Assembly: GCA_022711755.1 (NCBI GenBank)
Contig: JAKLEA010000016.1
Location: 1-64,000 of the forward strand
Origin: Planctomycetota bacterium
Lineage (GTDB): Bacteria; Planctomycetota; Brocadiia; SM23-32; JAKLEA01
DNA length: 64,000 nt
Reading direction: 5' to 3'
Shown: positions 1 to 9,602 of the stretch, piece by piece
How the letters are laid out: every line of letters begins with the position of its first letter
Position numbering within the stretch: the first letter of the stretch is position 1
The notes under the pieces: generated by a model
What the model saw: only the letters and a program-made list of their open reading frames with translations
Told to the model about the DNA's origin: nothing
The model's database searches: none
Program-made: the position numbers and the translations under genes

Positions 1-30
1 CCATACCGGAAAATAACCTCTCTTCAATAA

Positions 31-612
31 TATATTACCACATGTGTCAAGGCCCCCTTTTTCAACAGGCTGCTAGGAATCAACACCGACATAGGCAGCA
101 GACGGCAGTTCATAATGGTTGAATTGGACGACCAGATAGCTCAGTCAGTTACCAGAGAACGGCTTAAAAGGGCAGTTGAAGGCTATTCCTTTACTGGCAA
201 GGATGGCTCCCGCGTAGTAGTTCAGGGCATCGGCGGCGGTTTCCGCTACTGCAAGCTGTCCAATCCCCTCTTCGACGAATCCGGCGCGATAAGCGGGGAG
301 GTTCGGTTTGCGGACCTTGCGGCGCACGTGTTCTTCACGGAAACGGGAATGCCGATTCCGAAACTTCCGTCCGGCAAGACCCCGTTCATCGGCGTCGCGA
401 AGGGGACGGCATACTACCTGCTTTTCAACGGCGTCCTGGGCGACAAGCGCCCCGACGGCGGCAACGTCCTGACCGCCGCGATACTGGATAAGCTTCCGTC
501 CCACGACGGCCCGCGCGTTGTCTACGGCGAGGGCTGCCGGCTTGGTTCCGAACGGCTGAAACGCGAGGGCGTCGTTTTCAGGCAGATTCCATACGAGGTG
601 AAGGTGTCATGA
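31..612 (+). pseudogene. mod: Type III DNA methyltransferase (Mod), C-terminal remnant
   Basis: Only the C-terminal end of a type III adenine-specific methyltransferase is left. From about base 70 the frame matches the end of the family: an RRQFIMVEL block, then an ERLKRAVEGY helix, a GGGFRYCKL segment, FADLAAHVFFTETG, and a closing PYEVKVS. The first ATG is at 115, but the family match runs upstream of it through a GSRRQFI block, so 115 is not a true start. The frame is closed by a TAA at 28-30 in AT-rich sequence that resembles no Mod protein. The catalytic DPPY motif and the SAM-binding motif are absent. The usual protein is 500-700 residues; about 180 remain. A breakpoint near base 60-70 is inferred. 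A functional Mod could exist elsewhere, or an assembly error could mimic this. Confidence 0.8.
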
Positions 613-983
613 ACTTTGGAGTGCGCGCTTCAAGGCGTGGATTGCGCAAGCTTGCTTGCGCTTCGCTGAATCCGGCAGTTTCCAACCCCGGCAAGCCGGG
701 GGAAACAGCAAGGCGGCAGCAAGACTACCGCAATCCAAATTACGGCCACGCGCCTGTCAGTGACCCATTACCTTCCCCCGCGTCGTGTAGCGGGGGAAGG
801 GGGACCGGCCGAAGGCTGGTGGAAGGGGGCCGATGAATACCCCCTTCCGTCGTCTCGACAAGCGAGACGACACCTTCCCCCACGCTATGCGCGGGGGAAG
901 GAAAAGTTCACCAAGAAATCCGGACGCGCGGACGGCCGCACTCCAAGGGATGGACATACTCCAAATGCTGACAGGTTGCTGAA
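613..983. repeat. Compound palindromic repeat block between mod remnant and res
   Basis: This 371-base gap has no convincing gene. It holds a 10-bp inverted repeat, TTGGAGTGCG at 616-625 and its complement at 937-946, bounding about 330 bases. Inside are several strong hairpins: an 11-bp stem CCTTCCCCCGC (771-781) with 790-800; a 9-bp stem GTCGTCTCG (849-857) with 863-871; and a second CCTTCCCCC hairpin (873-881 with 893-901). A further unit at about 616-741 starts with TTGGAGTGCG and ends with CGCAATCCAAA, again roughly inverted. The arrangement looks like a cluster of REP- or MITE-like elements. No transposase lies inside. The open frame at 609-836 crosses these palindromes and looks non-coding. 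Confidence 0.7.
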
Positions 984-3560
984 ATGCCCTACCAACTGAA
1001 AGATTATCAACAACGCTGTCTGGACGAACTGGCGCGCTACCTGCGCAGAACGGTCGCACTCGACGCCGACACCGCTTTCTATGAACAGACCCGGCGTCCC
1101 TACGTTGACGTGAAAGAGCTTCCGGGACTGCCCTACGTCTGTATCCGCGTTCCGACCGGCGGCGGCAAGACGTTCATGGCGGCCCACGCCATCGGCATTG
1201 CCGCCGATAGCCTGCTGAAAGTTGACAAGTGCCTCGTCCTCTGGCTCGCCCCAAGCACGCAGATAGTAGAGCAGACGCTCAGGGCGTTGCGGGACCGGCA
1301 ACATCCCTATCGGCAGGCGCTTGACGCAGCCTTCAATGGTTGCGTCACGATCATGGATTTGCCGGCGGCGCTGAACATCCAGCGATCAACATTGATTTCT
1401 GATGCGGTCGTTATCGTTTCAACGATACAGGCGATGCGCGTTGAGAATAAAGAGGGACGCAAGATATACGATCAGAACGGGCAGATAATGTCCTGCTTCG
1501 ACGGGATACCCGAAGATCAGAAAGGCGATGGGAGCCTTGCCGACCTGCTGCGGATACGGCGTCCGCTGATGATTGTTGACGAGGCCCACAACGCCCGGAC
1601 AACGCTCTCTTTCGACATGTTGGCGAGGTTCAATCCGTCCTGCATTCTCGAATTCACCGCCACGCCGGACCAGGACCCGAAGGGAACGCCAAGCAACGTG
1701 CTGACGCATGTCTCCGCCGCGGAACTCAAGGCGGAAGACATGATAAAGCTGCCGATACGACTGCGGACGCGCCCGCAGTGGAAGGAGGCCGTAGCCGAGG
1801 CGCTGGACAAACAGAAGCAGCTTGAGAATCTTGCAAAGGAAGAAGAAACGGATGGCGGAGATTATATCCGGCCCATAGTCCTGCTTCAGGCGCAACGGCA
1901 GCACAAGGAAAAGGGCGTCATCAATTACGAAGCGCTGAAGAAGGCGCTCATGGAAGACTTTTCCGTTTCTGAAGACGAAATAGCGATTGCAGCATTAGAC
2001 AAGAACGAACTTGCAGGCGTGGACGTTCTGGCGCGCGACTGCAAAATTCGCTTCATCATCACGGTTGACAAGTTGCGCGAGGGGTGGGATTGCCCGTTCG
2101 CCTACATTCTTTGCAGCGTTTCCAACTTGAGGAGCAGCACGGCCGTTGAGCAGATTCTCGGACGCATCATGCGCCTGCCCCACGCGAAGCGGAAGAAGCG
2201 CGACGACCTGAACCATGCCTACGCCTATGTCACCTCCCTGGAATTTGCCGAAGCGGCGAACGCCCTGACCGACGCGCTTGTTGAAAGCGGATTCGAGAGA
2301 TTTGAGGCGCAGACGCTCATCAGGCAGGAACAGGGGGAATTGATGGATACGCTCCCCCTGTGGGGGGGCAGGACTTCGGAAATTGTTTCCATCGAGCCGA
2401 ATCTTGATTCGCTGCCTGATGAATTGAAGGCAAAGGTCAAAATTCGCCGGGAGGATGAGGAGATTCGGGTTGTCTATAACGGCCCGCCCATGACGCCGGA
2501 CGAATCGAGAACGCTCCAAACCGTCTTTGAAAGCAAGGACGACAAGACGGCAGTCAAACGCCTTTATCTGAAATCCAGAGGAGAGGACGCAAGCCCCTCC
2601 GCGCTAGGGATTCCGTTCCGGGTTCCGCAGCTTGCCTTGCGCGTCGGGGAACAGTTGGAGTTATTTGAGGACCAGTTCCGGGAATATGAGTGGAAGCTTT
2701 CGGAATGCGACGCGCTCCTGAACGATAACGAGTTTTCAATATCCAACGCCCCGCGCGGAGGCGTTGAAGTTGACGTTAGCGAAGAGGGCAAGGTCGTCCG
2801 GCACAGCTTTGTAGAGGTTCTTCAACGCCAGCTTTCTTTCCTTGATATCCGGGGGCCGAAGAACGAAGGGGAACTTGTCCTATGGCTGGACAGGGCGATC
2901 TATCATCCCGACATAACCCCGAAGGAGTCCCATCTCTTTATCGGACGCATGATCCTCAAACTGATCCGGGAACGCGATTTCAAACTTGAACAACTGGTCT
3001 TGAATCGGTTTCGACTCCGCGATGCAGCCGAGAGGAAGATATCGAAGCACCGAAGCACAGCCGAGGCCCATGCGTATAACCGGACTCTATTTCCGGTCGA
3101 AGAATCGCCGCTGGCCGTTGATGCGTCCCTGAGTTTCATCTACCCGATGAAGGATTATCCCGCGACGCGATTCTATGAAGGCTCAATCCGTTTCGATAAG
3201 CATTACTACGAACACGCCGCGCACATGAACGACGAAGAGGCCGAATGCGCGGCTTTAATAGACAGTCTTCACGAGGTGAAGCACTGGGTGAAGAACGTCG
3301 AAACGAGACCGGAACACTCCTTCTGGCTTCAGACGGCGACGGATAAGTTCTATCCAGACTTTGTGGCTGAATTGAAGGATGGTCGCTATCTCGTTGTCGA
3401 GTATAAGGGAGAGGGATACATGGACAAAACCGATACGCACGACAAGCGGATCATCGGCGAAGTGTGGGAAGCCAAGAGCGGCGGGAGATGCGTTTTCAAG
3501 CTCGTCGGGAAGGATGATTATGAACAGACGATCAGGTCGGCTGTGTCGGCAAGCCGGTGA
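984..3560 (+). CDS. res: Type III restriction enzyme, Res subunit (helicase-nuclease)
   Basis: This 858-residue protein has the complete plan of a type III Res subunit. The N-terminal SF2 helicase shows Walker A PTGGGKT (residues 57-63), the DEAH box (199-202), FTATP (motif III, near 225), and a motif V/VI region around 360-400 with REGWDCP and EQILGRIMR. The C-terminus carries a PD-(D/E)xK nuclease: YPDF (Asp about 792) followed by VVEYKGE (Glu about 806, Lys about 808). Res normally cleaves only in complex with Mod and ATP, between two head-to-head sites. Its partner directly upstream is truncated, so the locus as seen cannot make a complete enzyme. The frame is intact with no stops, so the loss may be recent or a Mod may be supplied in trans. 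Confidence 0.95.
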   Translation: MPYQLKDYQQRCLDELARYLRRTVALDADTAFYEQTRRPYVDVKELPGLPYVCIRVPTGGGKTFMAAHAIGIAADSLLKVDKCLVLWLAPSTQIVEQTLRALRDRQHPYRQALDAAFNGCVTIMDLPAALNIQRSTLISDAVVIVSTIQAMRVENKEGRKIYDQNGQIMSCFDGIPEDQKGDGSLADLLRIRRPLMIVDEAHNARTTLSFDMLARFNPSCILEFTATPDQDPKGTPSNVLTHVSAAELKAEDMIKLPIRLRTRPQWKEAVAEALDKQKQLENLAKEEETDGGDYIRPIVLLQAQRQHKEKGVINYEALKKALMEDFSVSEDEIAIAALDKNELAGVDVLARDCKIRFIITVDKLREGWDCPFAYILCSVSNLRSSTAVEQILGRIMRLPHAKRKKRDDLNHAYAYVTSLEFAEAANALTDALVESGFERFEAQTLIRQEQGELMDTLPLWGGRTSEIVSIEPNLDSLPDELKAKVKIRREDEEIRVVYNGPPMTPDESRTLQTVFESKDDKTAVKRLYLKSRGEDASPSALGIPFRVPQLALRVGEQLELFEDQFREYEWKLSECDALLNDNEFSISNAPRGGVEVDVSEEGKVVRHSFVEVLQRQLSFLDIRGPKNEGELVLWLDRAIYHPDITPKESHLFIGRMILKLIRERDFKLEQLVLNRFRLRDAAERKISKHRSTAEAHAYNRTLFPVEESPLAVDASLSFIYPMKDYPATRFYEGSIRFDKHYYEHAAHMNDEEAECAALIDSLHEVKHWVKNVETRPEHSFWLQTATDKFYPDFVAELKDGRYLVVEYKGEGYMDKTDTHDKRIIGEVWEAKSGGRCVFKLVGKDDYEQTIRSAVSASR

Positions 3561-3663
3561 ACGAGAAATCGGCGACGTTCCCTCCATTTTCTTGCCCCGC
3601 CCCATCGCGCCGTTCCGTTGCGCCATCCCCGGACCGTTTTGCGGTTTTCTGCGGACGGGAACG

Positions 3664-4320
3664 TCATCCGGGCTGGTATTCGCTTGACCCCGCGGGCGGG
3701 AGCGGGATTATCCAGATATTCCGGAAGGAGACAAGGTCGCCGTGGTCCTGAAGGACCAGCGGACCCGGCTTGCCCTCCTCGCTGACGGGCCTGCCTCCAG
3801 TATGACCTTTTATCATCGTGTTGTTATGGATGACAATGCCGTTCTGGAGGATAGTGGCGCGGGGCTGCTCGACGACCTCCCCCTTGTCGTTCATCCGCGG
3901 GGCGCGGAAGAAGACGTCGTAGGTCTGCCACGCTTTCGCGGGCTTGCAGGCATTCACGAGCGGCGCGGACTGGCTGTAAAACGCTCCGCAGTCGCCCGTG
4001 CCCGCAACCTTCGCCCCGGAGGAGTCCAGAACCTGGATTTCATACCAGGACTGCAGGAAAACCCCGCTGTTGCCCCTGGCCTGGCCCTTCGCCTCCGGCA
4101 GGTCCGGGCAGCGGAATTCGAGGTGCATGAAGAAATCATTGAAACGCTTTTTTGAAACGATGTCGCCCGTCCTGGGGACGACGTGCATCGCCCCACCCCT
4201 GACCTTCCACTTCGGGGGATTGCCCTCGCGGTCCGTGAAGTTGCTCAGGTCCTTGCCGTCGAAGAGAACGACGGCGCCCTCCGGGGGGTTCTTCGATGCT
4301 GACATTACAAGGGCCTTCAT
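3664..4320 (-). CDS. DUF1080 (3-keto-disaccharide hydrolase-type) protein
   Basis: 218 residues forming one DUF1080 domain, a LamG/concanavalin-like beta sandwich. The signature LFDGKDLSNF lies at about residues 19-28, and conserved segments follow (GNSGVFLQ, YEIQVLDS, VLQDHG near the C-terminus). Family members act on 3-keto-glucosides and other plant sugars and abound in Planctomycetota and Verrucomicrobiota. Unusually, there is no signal peptide, so it is predicted to be cytoplasmic. The start is supported by an AGGAGGTG ribosome site just upstream. It is convergent with res and divergent from the PA14 gene, separated by 289 bases (4321-4609) that must hold both promoters; no clear -35/-10 was picked out. 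The precise substrate cannot be told. Confidence 0.85.
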   Translation of the reverse strand: MKALVMSASKNPPEGAVVLFDGKDLSNFTDREGNPPKWKVRGGAMHVVPRTGDIVSKKRFNDFFMHLEFRCPDLPEAKGQARGNSGVFLQSWYEIQVLDSSGAKVAGTGDCGAFYSQSAPLVNACKPAKAWQTYDVFFRAPRMNDKGEVVEQPRATILQNGIVIHNNTMIKGHTGGRPVSEEGKPGPLVLQDHGDLVSFRNIWIIPLPPAGSSEYQPG

Positions 4321-4609
4321 GTTTTCACCTCCTGCATGGTGTAATGAATTAGATTGGAAACTCCTGCTGCCGATTGCGTCTTATATCTTTTCAACCTCTT
4401 CGCGTCCAGAGGCGTGGCGATCATTATCGGCCCCATTTACGCAGGATGCGGCATTAAGCTCTTATTCAAAAAGGGAGCGATCGCAACGGCCCCCCTTTCG
4501 CGCTCGTGATTTCATTCTTTGACTGATACGGGCGTCATCAAATAGACTGACATGAACTGCGGAAATGATTGCGCCGTTCTTCGACGAGGAGATAAAGGGA
4601 GGAAATATA

Positions 4610-6586
4610 ATGTCCAGAGGACTCTTAACCATCCACCCTGCCATGCGGACGGGTGCGATCGTCATGGCGTTTTTATGCTCTGTGACGGTATCAGCCCTGG
4701 TTCTCGCAGGGGACGCCCCCGACACCGCCGCCGGAACGGATCAGGCCTTCAGCCCGGGGCTGGCGTGGGTGTTCTTTGACGATGCCGCAGTCAGAAGACC
4801 GCGCGACACCGGCTTCGATCCCAATGTCAATCAGGACACCGGGACCGGCATCAACGATTACGCAAAGGTCTGGATCGGCTGGATTAAGGCCCCTGTCGCC
4901 GGGAAGGTCGAGTTCTCCGCTGAGGCAAACAACGGCCTGCGCCTTTGGATAGGTTCCAGCCTCGTCATTGACGGATGGAGTGGCGGAACAATGGAAGGCT
5001 CCTTCACATTCCAGCGGGATGGCAGTTCGCTGCCCGTCGGCGTGGAGTTCTTTCATAACAGCCGGGAGGGCATCGCGCGGTTATACTGGCAATGGAAGGA
5101 TCATGTCCGGGAACTGATCCCGCCTTCAGCCTTCAGCCACACGGCCCGCGACGTCGTCATCTGCCGCGGCCTGCTTGCGGGAAAGCTGGTCAGGGAGGAC
5201 ATATTCAGGATGGAAGATAAATCATCAATCTACCAACCGGGAGGCGCCAACGCCGCAAAGCAACCGATCCCGCTCCGATCAGGGCCGCATCTTTTCATTG
5301 ACGACTTCCTGATCGCCGAGAGCGAAGGCGTCGAGCGAATTGTCAACCCCCCGCGGCGCGATCCGGCAATCCCGAATCCTGTCATCACGGGCAAGGAGGA
5401 TGGTTGCTTCCAGCCCTACATGACCGTCATGCGCGATCAGGAGACCGGGCGATTCAGAATCTGGTACGGACACCGCGTCGAGGACATGAACGCGGGAAGA
5501 TCGCACATTGGCTACATGGAATCCGAGGACGGCGTGAACTGGATGCGCCCCCCGCGAGTTCTCAAGGACCCCGCGCCGATTACGTTCGGCGTGAGCGTCA
5601 TTGACGATGGCGCGGGCTGGCCCGAACCGGCGCGAAGGTTCAAGTACGCATGGTGGCATGACGGCGGGCTGCGCGTGGCAGCATCGCCGGATGGATTCGA
5701 CTGGACGCCGATGTCGCCCGGCATAGTCCTCCCGCATAATCATGACATCAACAGCATCAGTTATGATCCGATCAGAAAGCGTTATGTTGCGACCATCTCT
5801 GTCTACGAGACCGGGCCGCGGTGGACGGGCAACCGGCGCGTCACGATGCAGAGCTTCAGCCAGGACCTTCTGAACTGGTCCACGCCGCACTACGTCATAA
5901 CCCCGGACGACGGTATCGAGGACGGCGAGACCCAGTTCTATGCGATGGAGGGATTCCTGTATCGCGGCGATCTGGTCATAGGCATGGTCAAGGTTCTGCA
6001 TGACGACTACAAGGCGGATAACCCGCCAGACCCGCCGGAGCAGTATGGTATTGGATACACGGAACTGGCATGGAGCCGTGACGGCGAGAACTGGACGCGC
6101 GACAGGACGCCATTCTTTGACCGACATCCGAAGAAGGGCGAATGGGATCACGGCCACGCATGGATTGACGAACAGGTCGCCGTCGGCGACGAGGTCTATC
6201 TCTACTACGGCGGCTACGCGCGCGGGCACAAGGTCAACCGGTTCGAGGAACGCCAGATCGGGCTGCTGAAGATGAAGCGCGACAGGTACGTCGCCCGCCA
6301 AGCCGGGGAGCGTGAGGGAAAGCTGACAACCCTACCGTTCATCATTGAAGGAAATGAACTTTTCCTGAACGCGGATTGCGCCGGAGGAGAGGCAAGGGTG
6401 GCCGTCCTGGATGAGAGCGGAAAGCCGATCGAAGGCTTCGCCGCCGCGGACTGCGCGCCGATCTCCAGGGATGCGATTTCAGCGCCGGTCAGGTGGAAAA
6501 AGGCGTTTGCCGAATTGAATGGAAAGACCGCACGGTTGCAGTTCCTGCTGCACAACGCCCGTCTTTTCGCAATCGAGATAAAGTAA
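4610..6586 (+). CDS. Secreted PA14 / beta-propeller glycosidase-like protein
   Basis: 658 residues from the ATG at 4610, preferred over an upstream ATG at 4565 because a GGGAGG ribosome site lies 7 bases before it. A signal peptide or membrane anchor spans about residues 10-35. Residues about 45-180 look like a PA14 carbohydrate-binding domain (GLAWVFFDD, LRLWIGSSLVIDGW, ARLYWQW). Residues about 215-600 contain repeated bladed units of the GH32/43/sialidase kind (FIDDFLIAE, SEDGVNW, WSRDGENW), and a short beta-rich tail follows. Proteins of this plan in PVC bacteria are predicted extracellular polysaccharide-active enzymes or binders. No catalytic triad could be assigned by eye. The next gene starts 41 bases after its stop, so the two may be co-transcribed. 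Confidence 0.75.
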   Translation: MSRGLLTIHPAMRTGAIVMAFLCSVTVSALVLAGDAPDTAAGTDQAFSPGLAWVFFDDAAVRRPRDTGFDPNVNQDTGTGINDYAKVWIGWIKAPVAGKVEFSAEANNGLRLWIGSSLVIDGWSGGTMEGSFTFQRDGSSLPVGVEFFHNSREGIARLYWQWKDHVRELIPPSAFSHTARDVVICRGLLAGKLVREDIFRMEDKSSIYQPGGANAAKQPIPLRSGPHLFIDDFLIAESEGVERIVNPPRRDPAIPNPVITGKEDGCFQPYMTVMRDQETGRFRIWYGHRVEDMNAGRSHIGYMESEDGVNWMRPPRVLKDPAPITFGVSVIDDGAGWPEPARRFKYAWWHDGGLRVAASPDGFDWTPMSPGIVLPHNHDINSISYDPIRKRYVATISVYETGPRWTGNRRVTMQSFSQDLLNWSTPHYVITPDDGIEDGETQFYAMEGFLYRGDLVIGMVKVLHDDYKADNPPDPPEQYGIGYTELAWSRDGENWTRDRTPFFDRHPKKGEWDHGHAWIDEQVAVGDEVYLYYGGYARGHKVNRFEERQIGLLKMKRDRYVARQAGEREGKLTTLPFIIEGNELFLNADCAGGEARVAVLDESGKPIEGFAAADCAPISRDAISAPVRWKKAFAELNGKTARLQFLLHNARLFAIEIK

Positions 6587-6627
6587 CATCCATGCCGACG
6601 CCGCATCATAATCCTGGAACGCTCATA

Positions 6628-8352
6628 ATGAGCCGTTGTAAAGAACATTGTCTTTGTCTGTTGCTGATCGCGCTGACGCTTGCGGCGCCGGCGGCCGGGA
6701 CGGCGCAGGCCCAGGGGGCGGAGACTCCCGCGCAGATGGCCCAACGGTTGTGGGATCGCGCAGCCGAACTCAGCGAATCCGGTTCAGTCGCCGATTCCAT
6801 CGCGGCATTGCGCGAGCTTGTCGCAAAATACCCCACTCACGAGCAGGCGGTCGCCGCGCAATTGACCGTTGCCGCAAGCCTCGTTGACGCCGGAAAGAAC
6901 GATGCTGCTGCTGCGGAATATCGCAAGCTCATCGAGCTTTTCCCGCACTGCGACTCGGCGGATTTCGCCCTGTTTCAGGTCGGCGCTCTTAGCCTGCGCT
7001 CCGGCAAGACACTGGAGGGGATCGAAACGCTGACGCGGCTGGCGGAAAGCTACCCGGACGGCCCCTACGCGCAGGGCGCGCGAGAACATCTCTTCAACGT
7101 GTTCACGACCACTAAGAAGGACTCCGCCCAGGCCGCCCGCTGGGGCGACGACATGATCGCCCGGCTTCCGAAAGGCTCCCCCCGAGGCGCTGAAATCGAG
7201 TTGGCGATATGCGACCTTCTCTGGGAATCGAAAAAGGGGGATGACGCGGTGACGCGAGCATGGCAGGGGATCGAAAAATACCCCCGCTCATCCGACCGCT
7301 TCCGCATGAAGCTGGCCCAGTATTTCGAGACGATGGGACGGAACAAGGAAAGCGTGTCCGTATGCGTGGAAATCGCCAAATCCACCCCGGACAGCCCTCT
7401 GGCATATGACGCTTTGGCCCGCGCAGTAGAGATTGCCTCGAAGAAGCTGACTGATCCTGAGCTTGCCGATCGGATGCATGCGCAGCTTATTGCGCTTCTG
7501 ACCGAGCGCCCCCGCGAGGCGTCCGCATGGGCGCAGGCCCATTTCGAGACGCTGATCGAGAGCGGACGTACGGATCGCGCCCGGGAAGTCGCCGCTGAAT
7601 ATACAAAACGCTTCCCATCACTTGGCGACTACTTCCTGATGAAGCTCGCCCGCGCGGATGAGCAGTCGCGAAAAAATGAGGATGCCATCGCGCAATACGA
7701 AAGGCTGTTGAAGGAATATCCGGCCAGCCAGTATCGCTTCCAGGCTGCGGAGCGCATCGGCGACATCTACGAAATCAACATGGCGGAGAACGCCAGGGCA
7801 GTTGACGTCTTCATTGCCGCCGCGCGGGAGATGCCGGATAATGAACATGCTCCCGCCGCCATGCGCCGCTCCGTGCGGATTCTTCTGGGACTTAAGCGCT
7901 ACGAAGTCGCGGCATCCGTCTGCCGCGAGTGCCTCGAGAAGTTCCCCCTTGATCCCTACGCTGCTTACACGCTTTACGATCTTGCGGACGTGGAGGAGGA
8001 GTCGCTGCGCGACACGGATCAGGCACAGAAGCATTTCGAGCAGCTTCTGAAGGATTATCCGAAGAGCGTCTTGGCGCGCGCGGCTCTCTATCGGCTGGCG
8101 CAATGTTACGCCAAAAGTGGAGCGCGCGAGGAGGCGCTGGCGGCCTTCGAGCGTCTGGCGGATGAATACCCGACGGACTGCCGCGCCCCGGCGTCATTAA
8201 TGGCAGCCGGCAAGCTCCTGCGCGGCGGGCTTAAGAAACCAAAACAGGCCGCCAAGGTATTCGAGAAACTCAGAGAAGCTTATCCCGCATCAACCTACGC
8301 CGATGAGGCGTCCCTGCTACTGGCGGAGATGGAATACGAGATTCCGCGGTGA
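6628..8352 (+). CDS. Secreted tetratricopeptide-repeat protein
   Basis: 574 residues from the ATG at 6628, which begins a clear signal peptide (CLCLLLIALTLAAPAAG, cleavage probably near residue 28). A longer in-frame version from 6493 overlaps the previous gene and would bury the signal, so it was not chosen. Almost the whole mature protein is TPR or half-TPR helices with recurring spacing, each ending in a YP-type turn (RELVAKYPTHEQ, KLIELFPHCDS, RLLKEYPASQY, QLLKDYPKS, KLREAYPAS), like the outer-membrane assembly lipoprotein BamD or the YbgF/CpoB family. There is no enzymatic motif and no lipobox. A periplasmic scaffolding role is likely; the partner is unknown. Confidence 0.8.
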   Translation: MSRCKEHCLCLLLIALTLAAPAAGTAQAQGAETPAQMAQRLWDRAAELSESGSVADSIAALRELVAKYPTHEQAVAAQLTVAASLVDAGKNDAAAAEYRKLIELFPHCDSADFALFQVGALSLRSGKTLEGIETLTRLAESYPDGPYAQGAREHLFNVFTTTKKDSAQAARWGDDMIARLPKGSPRGAEIELAICDLLWESKKGDDAVTRAWQGIEKYPRSSDRFRMKLAQYFETMGRNKESVSVCVEIAKSTPDSPLAYDALARAVEIASKKLTDPELADRMHAQLIALLTERPREASAWAQAHFETLIESGRTDRAREVAAEYTKRFPSLGDYFLMKLARADEQSRKNEDAIAQYERLLKEYPASQYRFQAAERIGDIYEINMAENARAVDVFIAAAREMPDNEHAPAAMRRSVRILLGLKRYEVAASVCRECLEKFPLDPYAAYTLYDLADVEEESLRDTDQAQKHFEQLLKDYPKSVLARAALYRLAQCYAKSGAREEALAAFERLADEYPTDCRAPASLMAAGKLLRGGLKKPKQAAKVFEKLREAYPASTYADEASLLLAEMEYEIPR

Positions 8353-8505
8353 ACCGGACCATATGCCCGTCCGAATCCGGAGCGTCGACCGCGAGTCCAT
8401 TTTCAAAAGAGCGATTCCCTTGCGCCCGGCGCCTTGACGGCGTAGGATTGCGTCCCGTGGTTTCACCCATGTCGCGGCAATCACAACTCCATTCAGGGCG
8501 GGAAA

Positions 8506-9489
8506 ATGAAAAAACTTCGCTGGGGCATCATGGGCGCGGCTGCAATCGCGCCAAACTTCCTTGAGGGCGTGCGCCTGAGTTCATGCAGCGTGGCGGCGGC
8601 CGTCGCCAGTCGGGACCTTTCCCGCGCCAAGTCATTCGCCGCCAGGCACGACATACCCCTCGTGTTCGGCTCTTACGACGAGATGCTGCGTTCGGGGGCC
8701 ATTGACGCGGTGTACATCCCTCTCCCCAACTCCTTCCATGCCGAATGGATGATCCGCTCGCTGGAGGCCGGGATTCCCGCCCTGAGCGAAAAGCCGTTCA
8801 CGGCAACGGCAGCCGAGGCGCGCGAAGTGCTGAAGGCCCGCGAGCGCACGGGCCTTCCCGTAGCCGAAGGCTTCATGTACCGCTTCCATCCCATGCAGGA
8901 TCGGCTGATGGAGTGCCTGAAAAGCGGGGCCATCGGAGAGCCTGTCCTCATGCACAGCACGTTCAGGTTCATTCTGGACGACCCGACAAGCATCGTCGTC
9001 TCGGCGGAGCTTGCCGGGGGCGCGCTGCTGGACGTGGGGTGCTACTGCGTCAACATGTCTCGGCGCGTGGCGGGCTGCGAGCCTGTCCGCGCAATGGCGT
9101 TCAAGCGCGGGACGGCAGTGGACGATTCGATCGCCGGCGTGCTGCAATTCCCGAACGGATTCGTGGCGCAGATGGACTCAAGCATCGAGAGCCACGGCCA
9201 CGCCCGCGCGGAGATAGCGGGGACGAAGGGCAGCATTGTCCTCAACGCGCCGTTCAATCCCGGAGGCGAAAGGGGCGAGTTCATCATTCGGCGCGAAGGC
9301 GCGCCGGATGAGAAAGTCGTCACGCCCGGCGCGAACCGGTTCCACCTGGAGGTCGAGGACTTCGCAAGCGCCGTGCTGCATGGAACGCCGTTGCGATGGC
9401 CGATTGAGGACGCCATCGCCAACATGGCCGCCCTGGACGCGCTGATCGCATCGGCGCGGACGGGGGAGGCTGCGCGGGTTGAGGCGTAG
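8506..9489 (+). CDS. Gfo/Idh/MocA family NAD(P)-dependent oxidoreductase
   Basis: 327 residues. The N-terminal Rossmann fold begins with WGIMGAAAIAP and continues to the family signature EKP at residues 95-97 (SEKPFTATA). The C-terminal alpha/beta substrate domain includes GGALLDVGCYCVN, where the family usually has GGGALxDxGxH and the active-site region. Related enzymes oxidise or reduce sugars and cyclitols; this one resembles the dehydrogenases that lack a signal peptide. The ATG at 8506 follows a GGGCGGGAAA purine-rich site. The 153 bases upstream (8353-8505) hold nothing recognisable. The substrate is not predictable; another sugar dehydrogenase of the same superfamily lies at 29114-30055. 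Confidence 0.88.
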   Translation: MKKLRWGIMGAAAIAPNFLEGVRLSSCSVAAAVASRDLSRAKSFAARHDIPLVFGSYDEMLRSGAIDAVYIPLPNSFHAEWMIRSLEAGIPALSEKPFTATAAEAREVLKARERTGLPVAEGFMYRFHPMQDRLMECLKSGAIGEPVLMHSTFRFILDDPTSIVVSAELAGGALLDVGCYCVNMSRRVAGCEPVRAMAFKRGTAVDDSIAGVLQFPNGFVAQMDSSIESHGHARAEIAGTKGSIVLNAPFNPGGERGEFIIRREGAPDEKVVTPGANRFHLEVEDFASAVLHGTPLRWPIEDAIANMAALDALIASARTGEAARVEA

Positions 9490-9602
9490 CAGTGAGTAGA
9501 TCATATCGAAGTCGCAAAGGAATCCAGAAAGGCGCGGGTATGGTCCCTCTGAAATTGTATTCCCTTCCTTACCAATTATCCTGCGGTGTTCGACAACGCG
9601 AT

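Noticed and set aside
609..836. 75-codon frame after mod
   Set aside because: Runs through the palindromic repeats; composition and lack of ribosome site argue against coding.
3573..3590. Sequence like the RAYT end (GGCGACGTTCCC)
   Set aside because: Two mismatches to GGGGACGTTACCC and no second end; treated as chance.
5279..6301. 340-codon open frame on the minus strand
   Set aside because: Fully antisense to the PA14/propeller gene; no family match and low-complexity composition typical of GC-rich antisense frames.
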